From NCBI GenBank assembly GCA_046352935.1, contig JAXMGR010000004.1, positions 1 to 64,000 on the forward strand: a DNA stretch of 64,000 bases. The letters run 5' to 3'. A program made the translations under genes and the position numbers. Each line of letters begins with the position of its first letter. Positions within the stretch are counted from its first letter, which is position 1. The notes under the pieces are model-generated. The model made no database searches. It saw only the letters and a list, made by a program, of their open reading frames with translations, and was not told the DNA's origin. Below are positions 36,869 through 46,852 of this stretch, piece after piece. Source of the DNA: CAYWMY01 sp046352935 (GTDB taxonomy: Bacteria > Pseudomonadota > Gammaproteobacteria > Steroidobacterales > Steroidobacteraceae).

Positions 36869-39043
36869 ATGAGTCAGGATTGGGTCAACATCGAGGTGAA
36901 CGGCGTCCCCGTCAAGGCGCGCAAGGGTCAGATGCTGATCCAGGCGACCGACGGCGCCGACATCTACGTGCCGCGATTCTGCTATCACGAAAAGCTGTCC
37001 ATCGCGGCCAACTGCCGCATGTGCCTCGTGGAGGTCGAGAAGGCGCCGAAGCCGATGCCGGCCTGCGCCACGCCCGTGACCGAGGGCATGAAGGTGTTCA
37101 CGCGCTCGCCGCGCGCCATCGCCGCGCAGAAGGCGACGATGGAATTCCTGCTGATCAACCACCCGCTGGACTGCCCCGTGTGCGACCAGGGTGGCGAATG
37201 CGAGCTGCAGGACCTGGCGCAGGGCTTCGGTCGCGACGTGTCGCGCTATTCCGAGCGCAAGCGCGTCGTCAAGGACAGGAGCCTCGGGCCGCTCGTCTCG
37301 ACGGACATGACCCGCTGCATCCACTGCACGCGCTGCGTGCGGTTCACCGCCGAGATCGCCGGTGTTCAGGAACTGGGCACGATGGGCCGCGGCGAGAACA
37401 CCGAGATCGGCACCTTCATCGAGAAGACCGTCGACCACGAGCTGTCGGGCAACATCATCGACCTCTGCCCGGTGGGAGCGCTCAACTCCAAGCCGTTCCG
37501 GTTCGGTGCCCGCTCCTGGGAAATGACCGAGCACGCGCTGGTCTCGCCTCACGATCCGGTAGGATCGAATCTCTGGGGCCACGTCCTGCGCGGCCGCCTC
37601 ATGCGCATCGTTCCGCGGGACAACGAGCAGATCAACGAGACCTGGATCGCCGATCGCGACCGGTTCTCCTACGAGGCCGTCTACGCCGCCGATCGCCTCG
37701 CATCCCCCATGATGCGCGTCGAGGGCGAGTGGCGGTCCGTGGACTGGGAGACGGCGCTGTCGGCCGCGGCCCAGGGTCTCAAGGACGTCGTCGCACGGGC
37801 CGGGGCGAACGCGCTGGCTGCACTGGGCTCGCCCTCCGCCACGACGGAAGAGCTCTACCTGCTCGCGCGGATCGCGCGCGGGCTCGGGACGTCGAACATC
37901 GACACCCGCCTGCGGCAGCGCGACTTCCGCGACCAGCAGCACGACCCGGCATATCCGGGGTTGGGGCTGTCCGTTGCCGACTTCGAGAAGCTCGATGCGG
38001 CCCTCGTGGTGGGCAGCAACCTGCGGCACGAGGCACCGATCCTCGCGCACCGCGTACGCAAGGCCGCGCGTCGTGGCGCGCGCGTGTCGTTCCTGAATCC
38101 CGCACGGTACCCGTACCTCTTCCCGGTGACGGACTATCTCGAGGCACCGGGCAGCGCCTGGCTCGGGGAACTGGGCGCGCTGCTCGCCGCCGCGGCCGAG
38201 CGCACGGGCGTCGAGGTACCCGCGCCGGTCGCGGCACTGGCTGCCGGCGCCCGCGTCGGCGATGCACACCGCCGGATCGTCGAGTCGCTCGCGACGGGTG
38301 AGCGGCGCCTGGTGCTGCTCGGTGCCCTTGCGCACCGGCATGCGGCCTGGGCGGACCTGCGGGCTGCCGCAGCCGCGCTCGCCGCGCTCGTCGGCGCCAC
38401 GCTGGGCTACCTCACGGACGGTGCGAACGCCGCCGGTGCGGCACTGGCCGGCGCGCTGCCGCACCGCGGTCCGGGCGCCAGGGTCCTCTCGCGCCCGGGC
38501 CTCGATTTTGCGCAGATGCTCTCGGCTGCGCCGCGCGGATGGCTGCTCGCGGGCGTCGAGCCGGATGCGGATACGCTGGGCGGGAACGCCACGGCGGTTC
38601 TCGAGGGCGCCGAGTTCGTGGTGGCCGTGACCCCGTTCGATTCGCCCGCGCTGCGGCGTGCGGCGCACGTGCTGCTGCCCGCCGGCACCTTCGCCGAGAC
38701 CGCCGGGACGTTCGTCAACGGCGAAGGGCGCTGGCAGAGCTTCAACGGCTGTGCGAAGCCGGTGGGCGAGGCGAGACCCGGCTGGAAGGTCCTGCGTGTC
38801 CTCGGCAACCTGCTCGCCCTCGAGGGCTTCGAGTACGACTCGGCCGAGCAGGTGCGCGACGAACTGCGCGCGCTGGCGGACGGCGTGGTCGCGGACAACC
38901 GGTATGCGGGTACGCGGGCCGTCGTCCCGTCGACGACCACGGGCAGCGTGGACGTGCCGATGTACGCCGTCGACGCGCTCACGCGCCGCGCACCCGCCCT
39001 GCAGCAGACGCGGGACGGCCGTGCGGCCGCGGGGGAGTGCTGA
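36869..39043 (+). CDS. nuoG: NADH dehydrogenase (complex I) subunit G
   Basis: A 724-residue iron-sulfur subunit. The N-terminal ferredoxin-like domain has the N1b cysteines (RFCYHEKLSIAANCRMC), then the His-Cys3 N5 motif region ending in CPVCDQGGECELQD and the N4 motif CIHCTRCVRF with CPVGALNSK. The rest is a molybdopterin-oxidoreductase-like domain without its cofactor, and its C-terminal half is Ala-rich and divergent. The start at 36869 (MSQDWVNIEVNG) is preferred; a GTG/ATG 42 or 39 bases earlier overlaps nuoF but adds non-conserved residues. Confidence 0.95.
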   Translation: MSQDWVNIEVNGVPVKARKGQMLIQATDGADIYVPRFCYHEKLSIAANCRMCLVEVEKAPKPMPACATPVTEGMKVFTRSPRAIAAQKATMEFLLINHPLDCPVCDQGGECELQDLAQGFGRDVSRYSERKRVVKDRSLGPLVSTDMTRCIHCTRCVRFTAEIAGVQELGTMGRGENTEIGTFIEKTVDHELSGNIIDLCPVGALNSKPFRFGARSWEMTEHALVSPHDPVGSNLWGHVLRGRLMRIVPRDNEQINETWIADRDRFSYEAVYAADRLASPMMRVEGEWRSVDWETALSAAAQGLKDVVARAGANALAALGSPSATTEELYLLARIARGLGTSNIDTRLRQRDFRDQQHDPAYPGLGLSVADFEKLDAALVVGSNLRHEAPILAHRVRKAARRGARVSFLNPARYPYLFPVTDYLEAPGSAWLGELGALLAAAAERTGVEVPAPVAALAAGARVGDAHRRIVESLATGERRLVLLGALAHRHAAWADLRAAAAALAALVGATLGYLTDGANAAGAALAGALPHRGPGARVLSRPGLDFAQMLSAAPRGWLLAGVEPDADTLGGNATAVLEGAEFVVAVTPFDSPALRRAAHVLLPAGTFAETAGTFVNGEGRWQSFNGCAKPVGEARPGWKVLRVLGNLLALEGFEYDSAEQVRDELRALADGVVADNRYAGTRAVVPSTTTGSVDVPMYAVDALTRRAPALQQTRDGRAAAGEC

Positions 39044-39046
39044 GCC

Positions 39047-40105
39047 ATGCTGCAGACGCTCCTCGACATCTGGTATTCGATCCCGCCGCAGTTCCAGAAC
39101 CTGCTGATCACCTGCGTGCTCACGGTCGTCGTGATCGTCGCCGTGATCCTGTGCGTCGCCTACCTGACGTACTTCGAGCGCAAGATCATCGGCTACATGC
39201 AACTGCGCATCGGTCCCAACCGCGTGGGTCCGAAGGGTCTGCTGCAGCCGTTCGCGGATGTCTTCAAGCTCCTGATGAAGGAGCTGATCATCCCGGCCAA
39301 CGCCGACAAGGTGCTGTTCGCGATCGCGCCGCTCGTGTCCGTCATCCCGGCATTCGCGACCTGGGCCGTCGTCCCCTTCGCGCCGGAGTTCGTGCTCGCC
39401 GACATCGATGCGGGACTGCTGTACATCCTGGCCATGACCTCGATGGGCGTGTACGGCGTCATCCTCGCGGGCTGGTCGGCGAACTCGAAGTACGCGTTCC
39501 TCGGTGCCATGCGTTCCGCGGCGCAGATCGTGGCCTACGAGATCGCCATGGGCTTTGCCCTCGTCGGTGTGCTCATGGCAGGGGGCAGCCTGAACCTCGG
39601 CGACATCGTGCGCGCGCAGCAGGGCGGCTTCCTGGCCTGGAACTGGTTCTGGCTGTTCCCGCTGTTCATCGTCTACTTCATCTCGGGCGTGGCCGAGACC
39701 AACCGCGCGCCCTTCGACGTGGTCGAGGGCGAGTCCGAGATCGTCGCGGGCTTCCACGTCGACTATTCGGGTGCCGGCTTCGCCACGCTGTTCGCGCTGC
39801 CCGAGTACGCGAACATGATCCTGATCTCCACGCTCACCTCGGTGTTCTTCCTGGGTGGCTGGCTGTCGCCGCTGGACGGCTACCTGCCGGAGGGCTCGCT
39901 GCTCGCCGCTCCCGGGTTCCACTGGCTGGCGGCGAAGACCGCGTTCTTCCTGTTCGTGTACCTGTGGCTGCGCGCGACATTCCCGCGCTACCGCTACGAC
40001 CAGATCATGCGCCTCGGCTGGAAGGTGTTCATCCCGATCACGCTGGTCTGGCTGGCGGTCGAGGGTGTGCTGGTGTACTGCAAGGTCGGGCCCTGGGCCG
40101 CCTGA
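39047..40105 (+). CDS. nuoH: NADH dehydrogenase (complex I) subunit H
   Basis: A 352-residue membrane subunit with eight or nine helices that forms the membrane side of the quinone chamber. Conserved loops are AYLTYFERKIIGYMQLRIGPNRVGPKGLLQP, SVSVIPAFATWAVVP-type helix ends, and GVAETNRAPFDVVEGESEIVAGFHVDYS. It starts three bases after nuoG and precedes nuoI by 16 bases. Confidence 0.98.
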   Translation: MLQTLLDIWYSIPPQFQNLLITCVLTVVVIVAVILCVAYLTYFERKIIGYMQLRIGPNRVGPKGLLQPFADVFKLLMKELIIPANADKVLFAIAPLVSVIPAFATWAVVPFAPEFVLADIDAGLLYILAMTSMGVYGVILAGWSANSKYAFLGAMRSAAQIVAYEIAMGFALVGVLMAGGSLNLGDIVRAQQGGFLAWNWFWLFPLFIVYFISGVAETNRAPFDVVEGESEIVAGFHVDYSGAGFATLFALPEYANMILISTLTSVFFLGGWLSPLDGYLPEGSLLAAPGFHWLAAKTAFFLFVYLWLRATFPRYRYDQIMRLGWKVFIPITLVWLAVEGVLVYCKVGPWAA

Positions 40106-40121
40106 GGCGAGGAATCGAGAG

Positions 40122-40610
40122 ATGCAGGGCGTGCGCAGTTTCTTCAAGACCTTCTTCCTGTGGGAGCTCCTCAAGGGCATGGCGCTCACGGGGAAGTACC
40201 TGTTCCACCCGAAGATCACGGTGCAGTACCCGGAGGACAAGGCTCCGGTGTCGCCGCGCTTCCGCGGCCTGCATGCGCTGCGCCGCTACCCGAACGGGCA
40301 GGAGCGCTGCATCGCCTGCAAGCTCTGCGAGGCGGTCTGTCCGGCGCTCGCGATCACGATCGAGTCGGGTGTCGGTGCCGACGGCACGCGGCGCACCACG
40401 CGCTACGACATCGACCTGTTCAAGTGCATCTACTGCGGCTTCTGCGAGGAGGCCTGCCCCGTGGATGCCGTCGTGGAGACCCGCATCTACGAGTACCACA
40501 TGGAAAACCCCGGCGAAAACATCATGACCAAGGACAAGCTGCTGGCCATCGGCGAGCGCTACGAGGCGATGATCGCGGCGGACAAGGCCGCCGACGCGCC
40601 GTACCGCTGA
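40122..40610 (+). CDS. nuoI: NADH dehydrogenase (complex I) subunit I
   Basis: A 162-residue ferredoxin-like subunit with two [4Fe-4S] clusters (N6a, N6b). The two cysteine motifs are CIACKLCEAVCP and CIYCGFCEEACPVDA. An N-terminal amphipathic helix (FFLWELLKGMALTGKYLF) anchors it to the membrane arm. The ATG at 40122 is preceded by GAGGAATCGAGAG. Confidence 0.97.
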   Translation: MQGVRSFFKTFFLWELLKGMALTGKYLFHPKITVQYPEDKAPVSPRFRGLHALRRYPNGQERCIACKLCEAVCPALAITIESGVGADGTRRTTRYDIDLFKCIYCGFCEEACPVDAVVETRIYEYHMENPGENIMTKDKLLAIGERYEAMIAADKAADAPYR

Positions 40611-40675
40611 CCGGGAACGGGACTCGACGTGAGAACACGGCCGCCTGGCGGCGTGCCATACAGGGCGGAAGCGAA

Positions 40676-41278
40676 GTGCTGACAACGATCATCTTCTACG
40701 TCTTCGCGACGGTGCTCGTGGCCGCGGCGCTCGGGGTCATCCTCGCGCGCAACCCGGTGCACTCGGCGCTGCTGCTGGTGCTGGCGTTCTTCAACAGCGC
40801 GGTGCTGTGGCTGCTGCTGGAGGCCGAGTTCCTCGCGCTGGTCCTCGTGCTCGTCTACGTCGGCGCGGTGATGGTGCTGTTCCTGTTCGTCGTCATGATG
40901 CTCGACGTGAACGTCGAGAAGCTGCGCGAGGGCTTCGCGCGCAACGCGCCGCTCGGCATCGCGGTCGCGCTCGTGATGGTCGCGGAGCTGTACTACGTCA
41001 TCAAGGTCCGGAGCCTCGGGCTCGATCTGGCCGCGGGGGCTCCGCCGCTGCCGGCCGATTTCAGCAATACGCGGGCGCTCGGCGCCGTGCTCTACACCGA
41101 CTACGTCTATCCCTTCCAGCTGGCCGCGGTCGTGCTGCTGGTCGCGATGGTGGCGGCGATCGTGCTGACGCTGCGGCGCAGGGCGGGCGTCAGGACGCAG
41201 GACGTCGCGGCCCAGGTGGCCGTGCGCCGCGAGGACCGCGTGCGCCTGGTCAAGATGGATGCGGAGGGCCGGGAATGA
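40676..41278 (+). CDS. nuoJ: NADH dehydrogenase (complex I) subunit J
   Basis: A 200-residue membrane subunit with five helices. The first helix is VLTTIIFYVFATVLVAAALGVI, and the conserved NPVHSALLLVLAFFNSAVLWLLLEAEFLALVLVLVYVGAVMVLFLFVVMML block is diagnostic. The start is a GTG at 40676 after GGGCGGAAG. The gene overlaps nuoK by four bases (ATGA). Confidence 0.95.
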   Translation: MLTTIIFYVFATVLVAAALGVILARNPVHSALLLVLAFFNSAVLWLLLEAEFLALVLVLVYVGAVMVLFLFVVMMLDVNVEKLREGFARNAPLGIAVALVMVAELYYVIKVRSLGLDLAAGAPPLPADFSNTRALGAVLYTDYVYPFQLAAVVLLVAMVAAIVLTLRRRAGVRTQDVAAQVAVRREDRVRLVKMDAEGRE

Positions 41279-41580
41279 TCGGACTGACACACTTCCTGTT
41301 CCTGGCCGGGATCCTGTTCTCGATCGCCGTGGCGGGCGTGTTCCTGAACCGGCGGAACGTGATCCTGCTGCTGATGTGCATCGAACTCATGCTGCTCGCG
41401 GTCAATTTCAATTTCGTCGCGTTCTCGCGCTACCTCGGCGACCTGTCGGGTCAGGTGTTCGTGTTCTTCATCCTGACCGTCGCGGCGGCCGAGGCGGCGA
41501 TCGGACTGGCGATCCTCGTGGTGCTGTTCCGCGAACGCCGCAGCATCAACGTCGAAGAACTCGACACGATGAAGGGTTGA
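41275..41580 (+). CDS. nuoK: NADH dehydrogenase (complex I) subunit K
   Basis: A 101-residue, three-helix membrane subunit related to Mrp antiporter subunits. The glutamates in CIELMLLAVN and AAAEAAIGLAI are the known proton-channel residues. Length is the family norm. Starts on the nuoJ stop and ends two bases before nuoL. Confidence 0.97.
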   Translation: MIGLTHFLFLAGILFSIAVAGVFLNRRNVILLLMCIELMLLAVNFNFVAFSRYLGDLSGQVFVFFILTVAAAEAAIGLAILVVLFRERRSINVEELDTMKG

Positions 41581-41582
41581 TC

Positions 41583-43541
41583 ATGACGCTCGAGCAAGCC
41601 TGCCTCGTCATCGTGCTCGCACCGCTCGCGGCCTCGCTGCTCGCGGGGCTCGGGGCCCGGTTCATCGGCCGGGCCGGGGCGCACAGCGTCACGATCGCGG
41701 GCGTCGCGACGGCCTTCGGCCTGTCGGTCTGGGTGCTGCGGCAGCTGCTCGCGCCGGGTGCGGAGCCGCTCGACCACACGCTGTACACGTGGGGAGTCAG
41801 CGACGGCATCAGCATGCAGGTCGGGTTCCTCGTCGACCGGCTGTCGGCGCTCATGATGTGCGTGGTGACGTTCGTGTCGCTGATGGTGCACGTCTACACC
41901 ATCGGCTACATGCACGACGACCCGGGTTACCAGCGCTTCTTCGCCTACATCTCGCTGTTCACGTTCTCGATGCTGATGCTGGTGATGTCGAACAACTTCC
42001 TGCAGCTGTTCTTCGGCTGGGAGGCGGTCGGCCTCGTCTCGTACCTGCTCATCGGCTTCTGGTACACGCGCCCGACGGCGATCTTCGCGAACCTCAAGGC
42101 CTTCCTGGTCAACCGGGTCGGCGACTTCGGCTTCGTCATCGGGATCGCCGCAGTGGTCTATTTCACCGGGAGCCTCGACTACGCCGAGGTGTTCCGGCAG
42201 GCACCGTCGCTGGTGGGCCAGAGCCTGATCCTCTCGGCCGATGATTCCATCGACGCCATGACGCTGATCTGCGTGGCGCTGTTCATCGGCGCAATGGGCA
42301 AGTCGGCGCAGGTCCCCCTGCACGTCTGGCTGCCGGACTCGATGGAGGGCCCGACGCCGATCTCGGCACTGATCCACGCGGCGACCATGGTCACCGCGGG
42401 CATCTTCATGGTGGCGCGCATGTCGCCGCTGTTCGAGCTGTCGCCCGACGCGCTCAACATCGTGCTCGTGATCGGCGCGACGACGGCGTTCTTCATGGGC
42501 CTGCTCGGCCTCGTGAACAACGACATCAAGCGCGTCGTCGCGTACTCGACGCTGTCCCAGCTCGGCTACATGACCGTGGCACTCGGCGCGCAGGCCTACG
42601 GCGCGGGTATCTTCCACCTCATGACCCACGCCTTCTTCAAGGCGCTGCTGTTCCTCGCCGCGGGCTCGGTGATCATCGCCATGCACCACGAGCAGGACAT
42701 GCGCCGGATGGGCGGGCTGCGCAAGTACCTGCCGGTCACGTACTGGACGAGCCTGATCGGCTCGCTGGCGCTGATCGGTTTCCCGGGCTTCTCGGGCTTC
42801 TTCTCGAAGGACATCATCATCGAAGCGGTGCACGAATCGCACCTGCCCGGCGCCGGCTACGCCTACCTCTGCGTGCTCTCGGGCGTATTCGTCACGGCGC
42901 TCTACAGCTTCCGTCTCGTGTTCATGACCTTCCACGGCACGGAGCGCATGGATCACCACACCCGCGAGCACCTGCACGAGAGCCCGTGGGTGGTGACGCT
43001 GCCGCTGGTGCTGCTCGCCATCCCGTCGGTCGCCATCGGCTGGTTCACGGTGGGGCCGGTGGTGTTCGGCGACTACTTCGCGGGCGCGATCCAGCACCCG
43101 GTGGACGGCCCGCTCGCCGAACTCGGCCAGCACTTCCACGGCCCGGCCGCATTCGTGACACATGCGCTGCAGTCGCCGGCACTGTATCTCGCCGCCGCCG
43201 GCGTCGTCGCCGCGTGGTTCCTGTACCTGAAGCGGCCGGACGTGCCCGACGCGATCCAGAGGCGCCTGGGCGGCCTGTACCGGTTGCTCGACAACAAGTA
43301 CTACTTCGACTGGTTCAACGAGCACGTCATCGCCGCCTCGGGGCGTGCGATCGGCGGCATCCTCTGGAAGGCGGGTGACCAGGCCGTGATCGACGGCGCG
43401 CTGGTCAACGGTTCGGCCAGGGCCGTGGGGCTGCTCTCCGGCATGGTCCGCCGGATCCAGAGCGGCTACCTGTACCACTACGCCTTCGCGATGATCATCG
43501 GCCTGTCGGTGCTGCTCGCCTGGCTGGTTCTCAAGGGTTGA
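41583..43541 (+). CDS. nuoL: NADH dehydrogenase (complex I) subunit L
   Basis: A 652-residue antiporter-like proton-pumping subunit with about 14 core helices plus the long C-terminal lateral helix (around residues 540-620) that spans the membrane arm. Typical segments are FFGWEAVGLVSYLLIGFWYTR, LHVWLPDSMEGPTPISALIHAATMVTAGIFMVAR and the lysines of the proton path. It starts two bases after nuoK. Confidence 0.97.
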   Translation: MTLEQACLVIVLAPLAASLLAGLGARFIGRAGAHSVTIAGVATAFGLSVWVLRQLLAPGAEPLDHTLYTWGVSDGISMQVGFLVDRLSALMMCVVTFVSLMVHVYTIGYMHDDPGYQRFFAYISLFTFSMLMLVMSNNFLQLFFGWEAVGLVSYLLIGFWYTRPTAIFANLKAFLVNRVGDFGFVIGIAAVVYFTGSLDYAEVFRQAPSLVGQSLILSADDSIDAMTLICVALFIGAMGKSAQVPLHVWLPDSMEGPTPISALIHAATMVTAGIFMVARMSPLFELSPDALNIVLVIGATTAFFMGLLGLVNNDIKRVVAYSTLSQLGYMTVALGAQAYGAGIFHLMTHAFFKALLFLAAGSVIIAMHHEQDMRRMGGLRKYLPVTYWTSLIGSLALIGFPGFSGFFSKDIIIEAVHESHLPGAGYAYLCVLSGVFVTALYSFRLVFMTFHGTERMDHHTREHLHESPWVVTLPLVLLAIPSVAIGWFTVGPVVFGDYFAGAIQHPVDGPLAELGQHFHGPAAFVTHALQSPALYLAAAGVVAAWFLYLKRPDVPDAIQRRLGGLYRLLDNKYYFDWFNEHVIAASGRAIGGILWKAGDQAVIDGALVNGSARAVGLLSGMVRRIQSGYLYHYAFAMIIGLSVLLAWLVLKG

Positions 43542-43543
43542 CG

Positions 43544-45064
43544 ATGGCTCACAACACCGGTTTCCCCCTGCTGAGCTGGCTCGTCTGGCTGCCGATCGCC
43601 GGCGGCGTTGCCGTGCTGGCACTCGGCGAGGCCCGCGCGGTGGCTGGCCGCTGGCTGGCGCTGCTCGTCTCCATCGCGGCCTTCGTGCTGAGCCTGCCGC
43701 TCTGGGGTGACTTCGACGGCGCGAGTGCAGCGATGCAGTTCGTCGAGCGCCTCGAGTGGATTCCCTCGCTGAACGCCTGGTACCACCTCGGCGTCGACGG
43801 CATCGCCGTGCCGCTGATCGTCCTCACGACGTTCATCACGCCGCTCGTGGTCATCGCCGGCTGGACCGTCATCGAGAAGAAGCCTTCGCAGTACTTCGCG
43901 GCCTTCCTGATCATGGAAGGGCTGATGATCGGCGTGTTCTCGTCGCTCGATGCGCTGCTCTTCTATGTGTTCTGGGAAGCGATGCTGATCCCGATGTTCA
44001 TCATCATCGGCATCTGGGGCGGCGCGCGCCGCGTGTACGCCACCGTCAAGTTCTTCCTGTACACGTTCCTGGGCTCGGTCTTCATGCTGATCGCGCTCAT
44101 CTACATGTACCTGAAGTGCGGCAGCTACGAGATCGCCGCGTTCCAGGAGCTGCCCCTTACGCTCCGGGAGCAGACGCTGATCTTCCTTGCGTTCTTCGCG
44201 GCGTTCGCCGTCAAGATCCCGATGTGGCCGGTGCACACCTGGCTGCCCGACGCCCACGTCGAGGCGCCCACGGGCGGATCGGTGGTGCTGGCGGCGATCA
44301 TGCTGAAGATGGGCGGCTACGGTTTCCTGCGCTTCAGCCTGCCGATCGCGCCGGATGCGAGCCGCGAACTCGACTGGCTGGTGATCGGCCTGTCGCTCGT
44401 CGCGGTGGTCTACATCGGGCTCGTGGCGCTCGTGCAGCAGGACATGAAGAAGCTGATCGCATACTCGTCGATCGCTCACATGGGTTTCGTCACGCTGGGC
44501 AGCTTCCTGGCGTTCGACATCGCGCGGCCGCCCGGCGGACTCGAAGGGGCCGGGATGGGCATCGACGGCGCGATGGTCCAGATGGTCTCGCACGGCCTCG
44601 TCTCGGGCGCACTGTTCCTGTGCGTCGGCGTGATGTACGACCGCCTGCACACGCGCGAGATCTCGGCGTACGGCGGCGTGGTCAACACCATGCCCGTGTT
44701 CGCGTTCTTCATGGTGCTGTTCGCGATGGCGAACTCGGGTCTTCCGGGCACCTCGGGCTTCGTCGGCGAGTTCCTGGTGATCCTCGCGAGCTTCAAGGCG
44801 AACTTCTGGTATGCGGTCCTCGCGGCACTGACGCTGATCTTCGGGGCGGCCTACACCCTCTGGCTCGTCAAGCGAGTCATCTGGGGCGAGGTCGCGAACG
44901 ACGGGGTCGCGTCGCTGAAGGACCTGAATCCCCGCGAGTTCCTGGTGCTGACGGTGCTCGCGGTCGCAGTGCTGGCGCTGGGGCTGTGGCCGGCACCGCT
45001 GCTCGACCTGATGCGCGCCACGGTCGAGCACCTGGTGCAGCAGATCGTGGTCTCGAAGCTGTGA
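43544..45064 (+). CDS. nuoM: NADH dehydrogenase (complex I) subunit M
   Basis: A 506-residue antiporter-like proton-pumping subunit. The channel segments FYVFWEAMLIPMFIIIGIWGG and KIPMWPVHTWLPDAHVEAPTGGSVVLAAIMLKMGGYG are intact. The ATG at 43544 (two bases past the nuoL stop) with AAGGG upstream is chosen over a TTG at 43538 that overlaps nuoL. Confidence 0.97.
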   Translation: MAHNTGFPLLSWLVWLPIAGGVAVLALGEARAVAGRWLALLVSIAAFVLSLPLWGDFDGASAAMQFVERLEWIPSLNAWYHLGVDGIAVPLIVLTTFITPLVVIAGWTVIEKKPSQYFAAFLIMEGLMIGVFSSLDALLFYVFWEAMLIPMFIIIGIWGGARRVYATVKFFLYTFLGSVFMLIALIYMYLKCGSYEIAAFQELPLTLREQTLIFLAFFAAFAVKIPMWPVHTWLPDAHVEAPTGGSVVLAAIMLKMGGYGFLRFSLPIAPDASRELDWLVIGLSLVAVVYIGLVALVQQDMKKLIAYSSIAHMGFVTLGSFLAFDIARPPGGLEGAGMGIDGAMVQMVSHGLVSGALFLCVGVMYDRLHTREISAYGGVVNTMPVFAFFMVLFAMANSGLPGTSGFVGEFLVILASFKANFWYAVLAALTLIFGAAYTLWLVKRVIWGEVANDGVASLKDLNPREFLVLTVLAVAVLALGLWPAPLLDLMRATVEHLVQQIVVSKL

Positions 45065-45083
45065 TGGCGGGCGGAGCGGCTCA

Positions 45084-46529
45084 ATGAATCAGCAAGTCAT
45101 GCCCCTGGACCTCGCGCCCGCAGCCGCGGAGATCTTCCTCCTGGCCGCGGCCTGCTCGGTCCTGCTCATCGACCTGTTCGTGACCGATGCCCGGCGCTGG
45201 ATCACGTACCTGCTCTCGATCCTCGCGCTCGCCGGCACCGCTGCCGTGAGTTCGCTCGTGGCGCCGGAGGCCCGCGAGGTCGCGTTCTTCGGGCATTACG
45301 TGGCCGACCCCATGGGCACGGTGCTCAAGCTGTTCACCTACGCCTCGGTGGCCGTCGCGTTCCTGTATTCCCGGGAGTACCTGGCGGATCGGGGCCTGTT
45401 CCGCGGCGAGTTCTTCACGCTCGGGCTGTTCGCGCTGCTCGGCATCGACGTGATGATCTCGGCGAACAGCCTGCTCACGATGTACCTGGGCATCGAGACG
45501 CTGTCGCTCGCGCTGTACGCGCTCGTCGCATTCGACCGCGAGAACGGCGTGGCCGCGGAGTCCGCGATGAAGTACTTCGTGCTGGGCGCCATGGCGTCCG
45601 GCACGCTGCTCTACGGCATCTCCATCGTCTACGGGGTCTCCGGGACCATCGAGCTCGGGGAGCTGGCGGAGTTCCTGGCGACCACGGATGCGGGGACGAA
45701 CATCGGCCTGCTGTTCGGGCTGGCCTTCATCGTCGTGGGCATCGCGTTCAAGTTCGGTGCCGTGCCGTTCCACATGTGGGTGCCGGACGTCTATCACGGC
45801 GCTCCGACCGCCGTGACCCTGTTCATCGGTTCGGCGCCCAAGGTGGCTTCGTTCGCGCTCGCGATCCGCGTGCTGGCGGAAGGCATGTCGGGCGCCGTCG
45901 GCGCCTGGTCGGACATGCTCATCGTGCTGTCGCTGCTGTCGATGGCCATCGGCAACGTGGTCGCCATCGCGCAGACGAACATCAAGCGCATGCTCGCGTA
46001 CTCGACCATCTCCCACGTGGGTTTCATCCTGCTCGGCATCCTCGCGGGAACGCCGGAGGGCTACCGCGCCGCGATGTTCTACACGCTGACCTACGTGATC
46101 ACCGCGACGGGTTCCTTCGGTGTGATCCTGCTGCTCGCGCGCAAGGGCTTCGAGGCCGACCAGCTCGACGACTACCGCGGACTGAACCAGAAGAGCCCGT
46201 GGTTCGCGGCGGTGATGATGCTGCTGATGTTCGGCACGGCGGGCGTGCCGCCGCTCGTGGGATTCTGGGCGAAGGTGCAGGTCATCAGCGCCGTGCTGCA
46301 CGTCGGCCTTACCTGGCTCGCGGTGGCGGCCGTGCTGTTCTCGGTGATCGGCGCGTATTTCTACCTGCGCGTCGTGAAGCTCATGTACTTCGACGGGCCG
46401 GTGAACGACCACCGGGTCGGTGGCAGCGCCGGCTTCCGCTGGGTGCTCAGCCTGAACGCGCTGCTGGTATTGCTGCTGGGCGTTTTCCCGGGCTGGCTCC
46501 TGGCCGTCTGCGCGCAGGTCCTGCCATAG
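45084..46529 (+). CDS. nuoN: NADH dehydrogenase (complex I) subunit N
   Basis: A 481-residue antiporter-like proton-pumping subunit and last gene of the operon. The conserved LGIETLSLALYALVAFDREN, KFGAVPFHMWVPDVYHGAPTAVTLFIGSAPKVASFAL and GVPPLVGFWAKV segments are present. In many gammaproteobacteria rimP-nusA-infB follow; here a catabolic cluster follows instead. Confidence 0.97.
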   Translation: MNQQVMPLDLAPAAAEIFLLAAACSVLLIDLFVTDARRWITYLLSILALAGTAAVSSLVAPEAREVAFFGHYVADPMGTVLKLFTYASVAVAFLYSREYLADRGLFRGEFFTLGLFALLGIDVMISANSLLTMYLGIETLSLALYALVAFDRENGVAAESAMKYFVLGAMASGTLLYGISIVYGVSGTIELGELAEFLATTDAGTNIGLLFGLAFIVVGIAFKFGAVPFHMWVPDVYHGAPTAVTLFIGSAPKVASFALAIRVLAEGMSGAVGAWSDMLIVLSLLSMAIGNVVAIAQTNIKRMLAYSTISHVGFILLGILAGTPEGYRAAMFYTLTYVITATGSFGVILLLARKGFEADQLDDYRGLNQKSPWFAAVMMLLMFGTAGVPPLVGFWAKVQVISAVLHVGLTWLAVAAVLFSVIGAYFYLRVVKLMYFDGPVNDHRVGGSAGFRWVLSLNALLVLLLGVFPGWLLAVCAQVLP

Positions 46530-46852
46530 CCGTCCGTCCGGTCGGCGTATTTCCCGGTGACGCTCACGGGCGGAGCGGGTATGCTTTCACGCCGCCGGTG
46601 CACGGCGCGGCCGATGGCGCTGTCTGCCCGGGTTTTGCGCTGCGGCAGCTGTCGTCACGGGCCGGATCAACACGGCCGAACCGCGTTCCCGGCCACCGGA
46701 AGCGCGGGCGTATGTCCGGCGGGTCCCGGGCATGCGGTGAACGCGGGTTCCGGCTTCCAGCCAGCGAGCGGGCCGACGCTTCGCGTTTCTTCCATTCGGG
46801 TCAGGCATTCGGGACAGGATTGACGGATAACGCTGTTCAACGGAGATCGAAC
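46530..46852. other. Gene-free gap after nuoN
   Basis: 323 bases without a convincing gene. No intrinsic terminator with a U-run is visible for the nuo operon. A TTGACG hexamer at 46819-46824 lacks a partner -10. Only the ribosome-binding sequence CGGAG before the SDR at 46853 stands out. The gap marks the switch from the conserved nuo operon to accessory genes. Confidence 0.35.

Noticed and set aside
36758..40240. Open frame of about 1160 codons on the minus strand opposite nuoG and nuoH
   Set aside because: Mirror of conserved nuo genes in a high-GC genome; composition is typical of spurious antisense frames.
43538..43546. TTG at 43538 as nuoM start
   Set aside because: The ATG at 43544 has a good ribosome-binding site and gives the usual N-terminus; the TTG only adds two residues.
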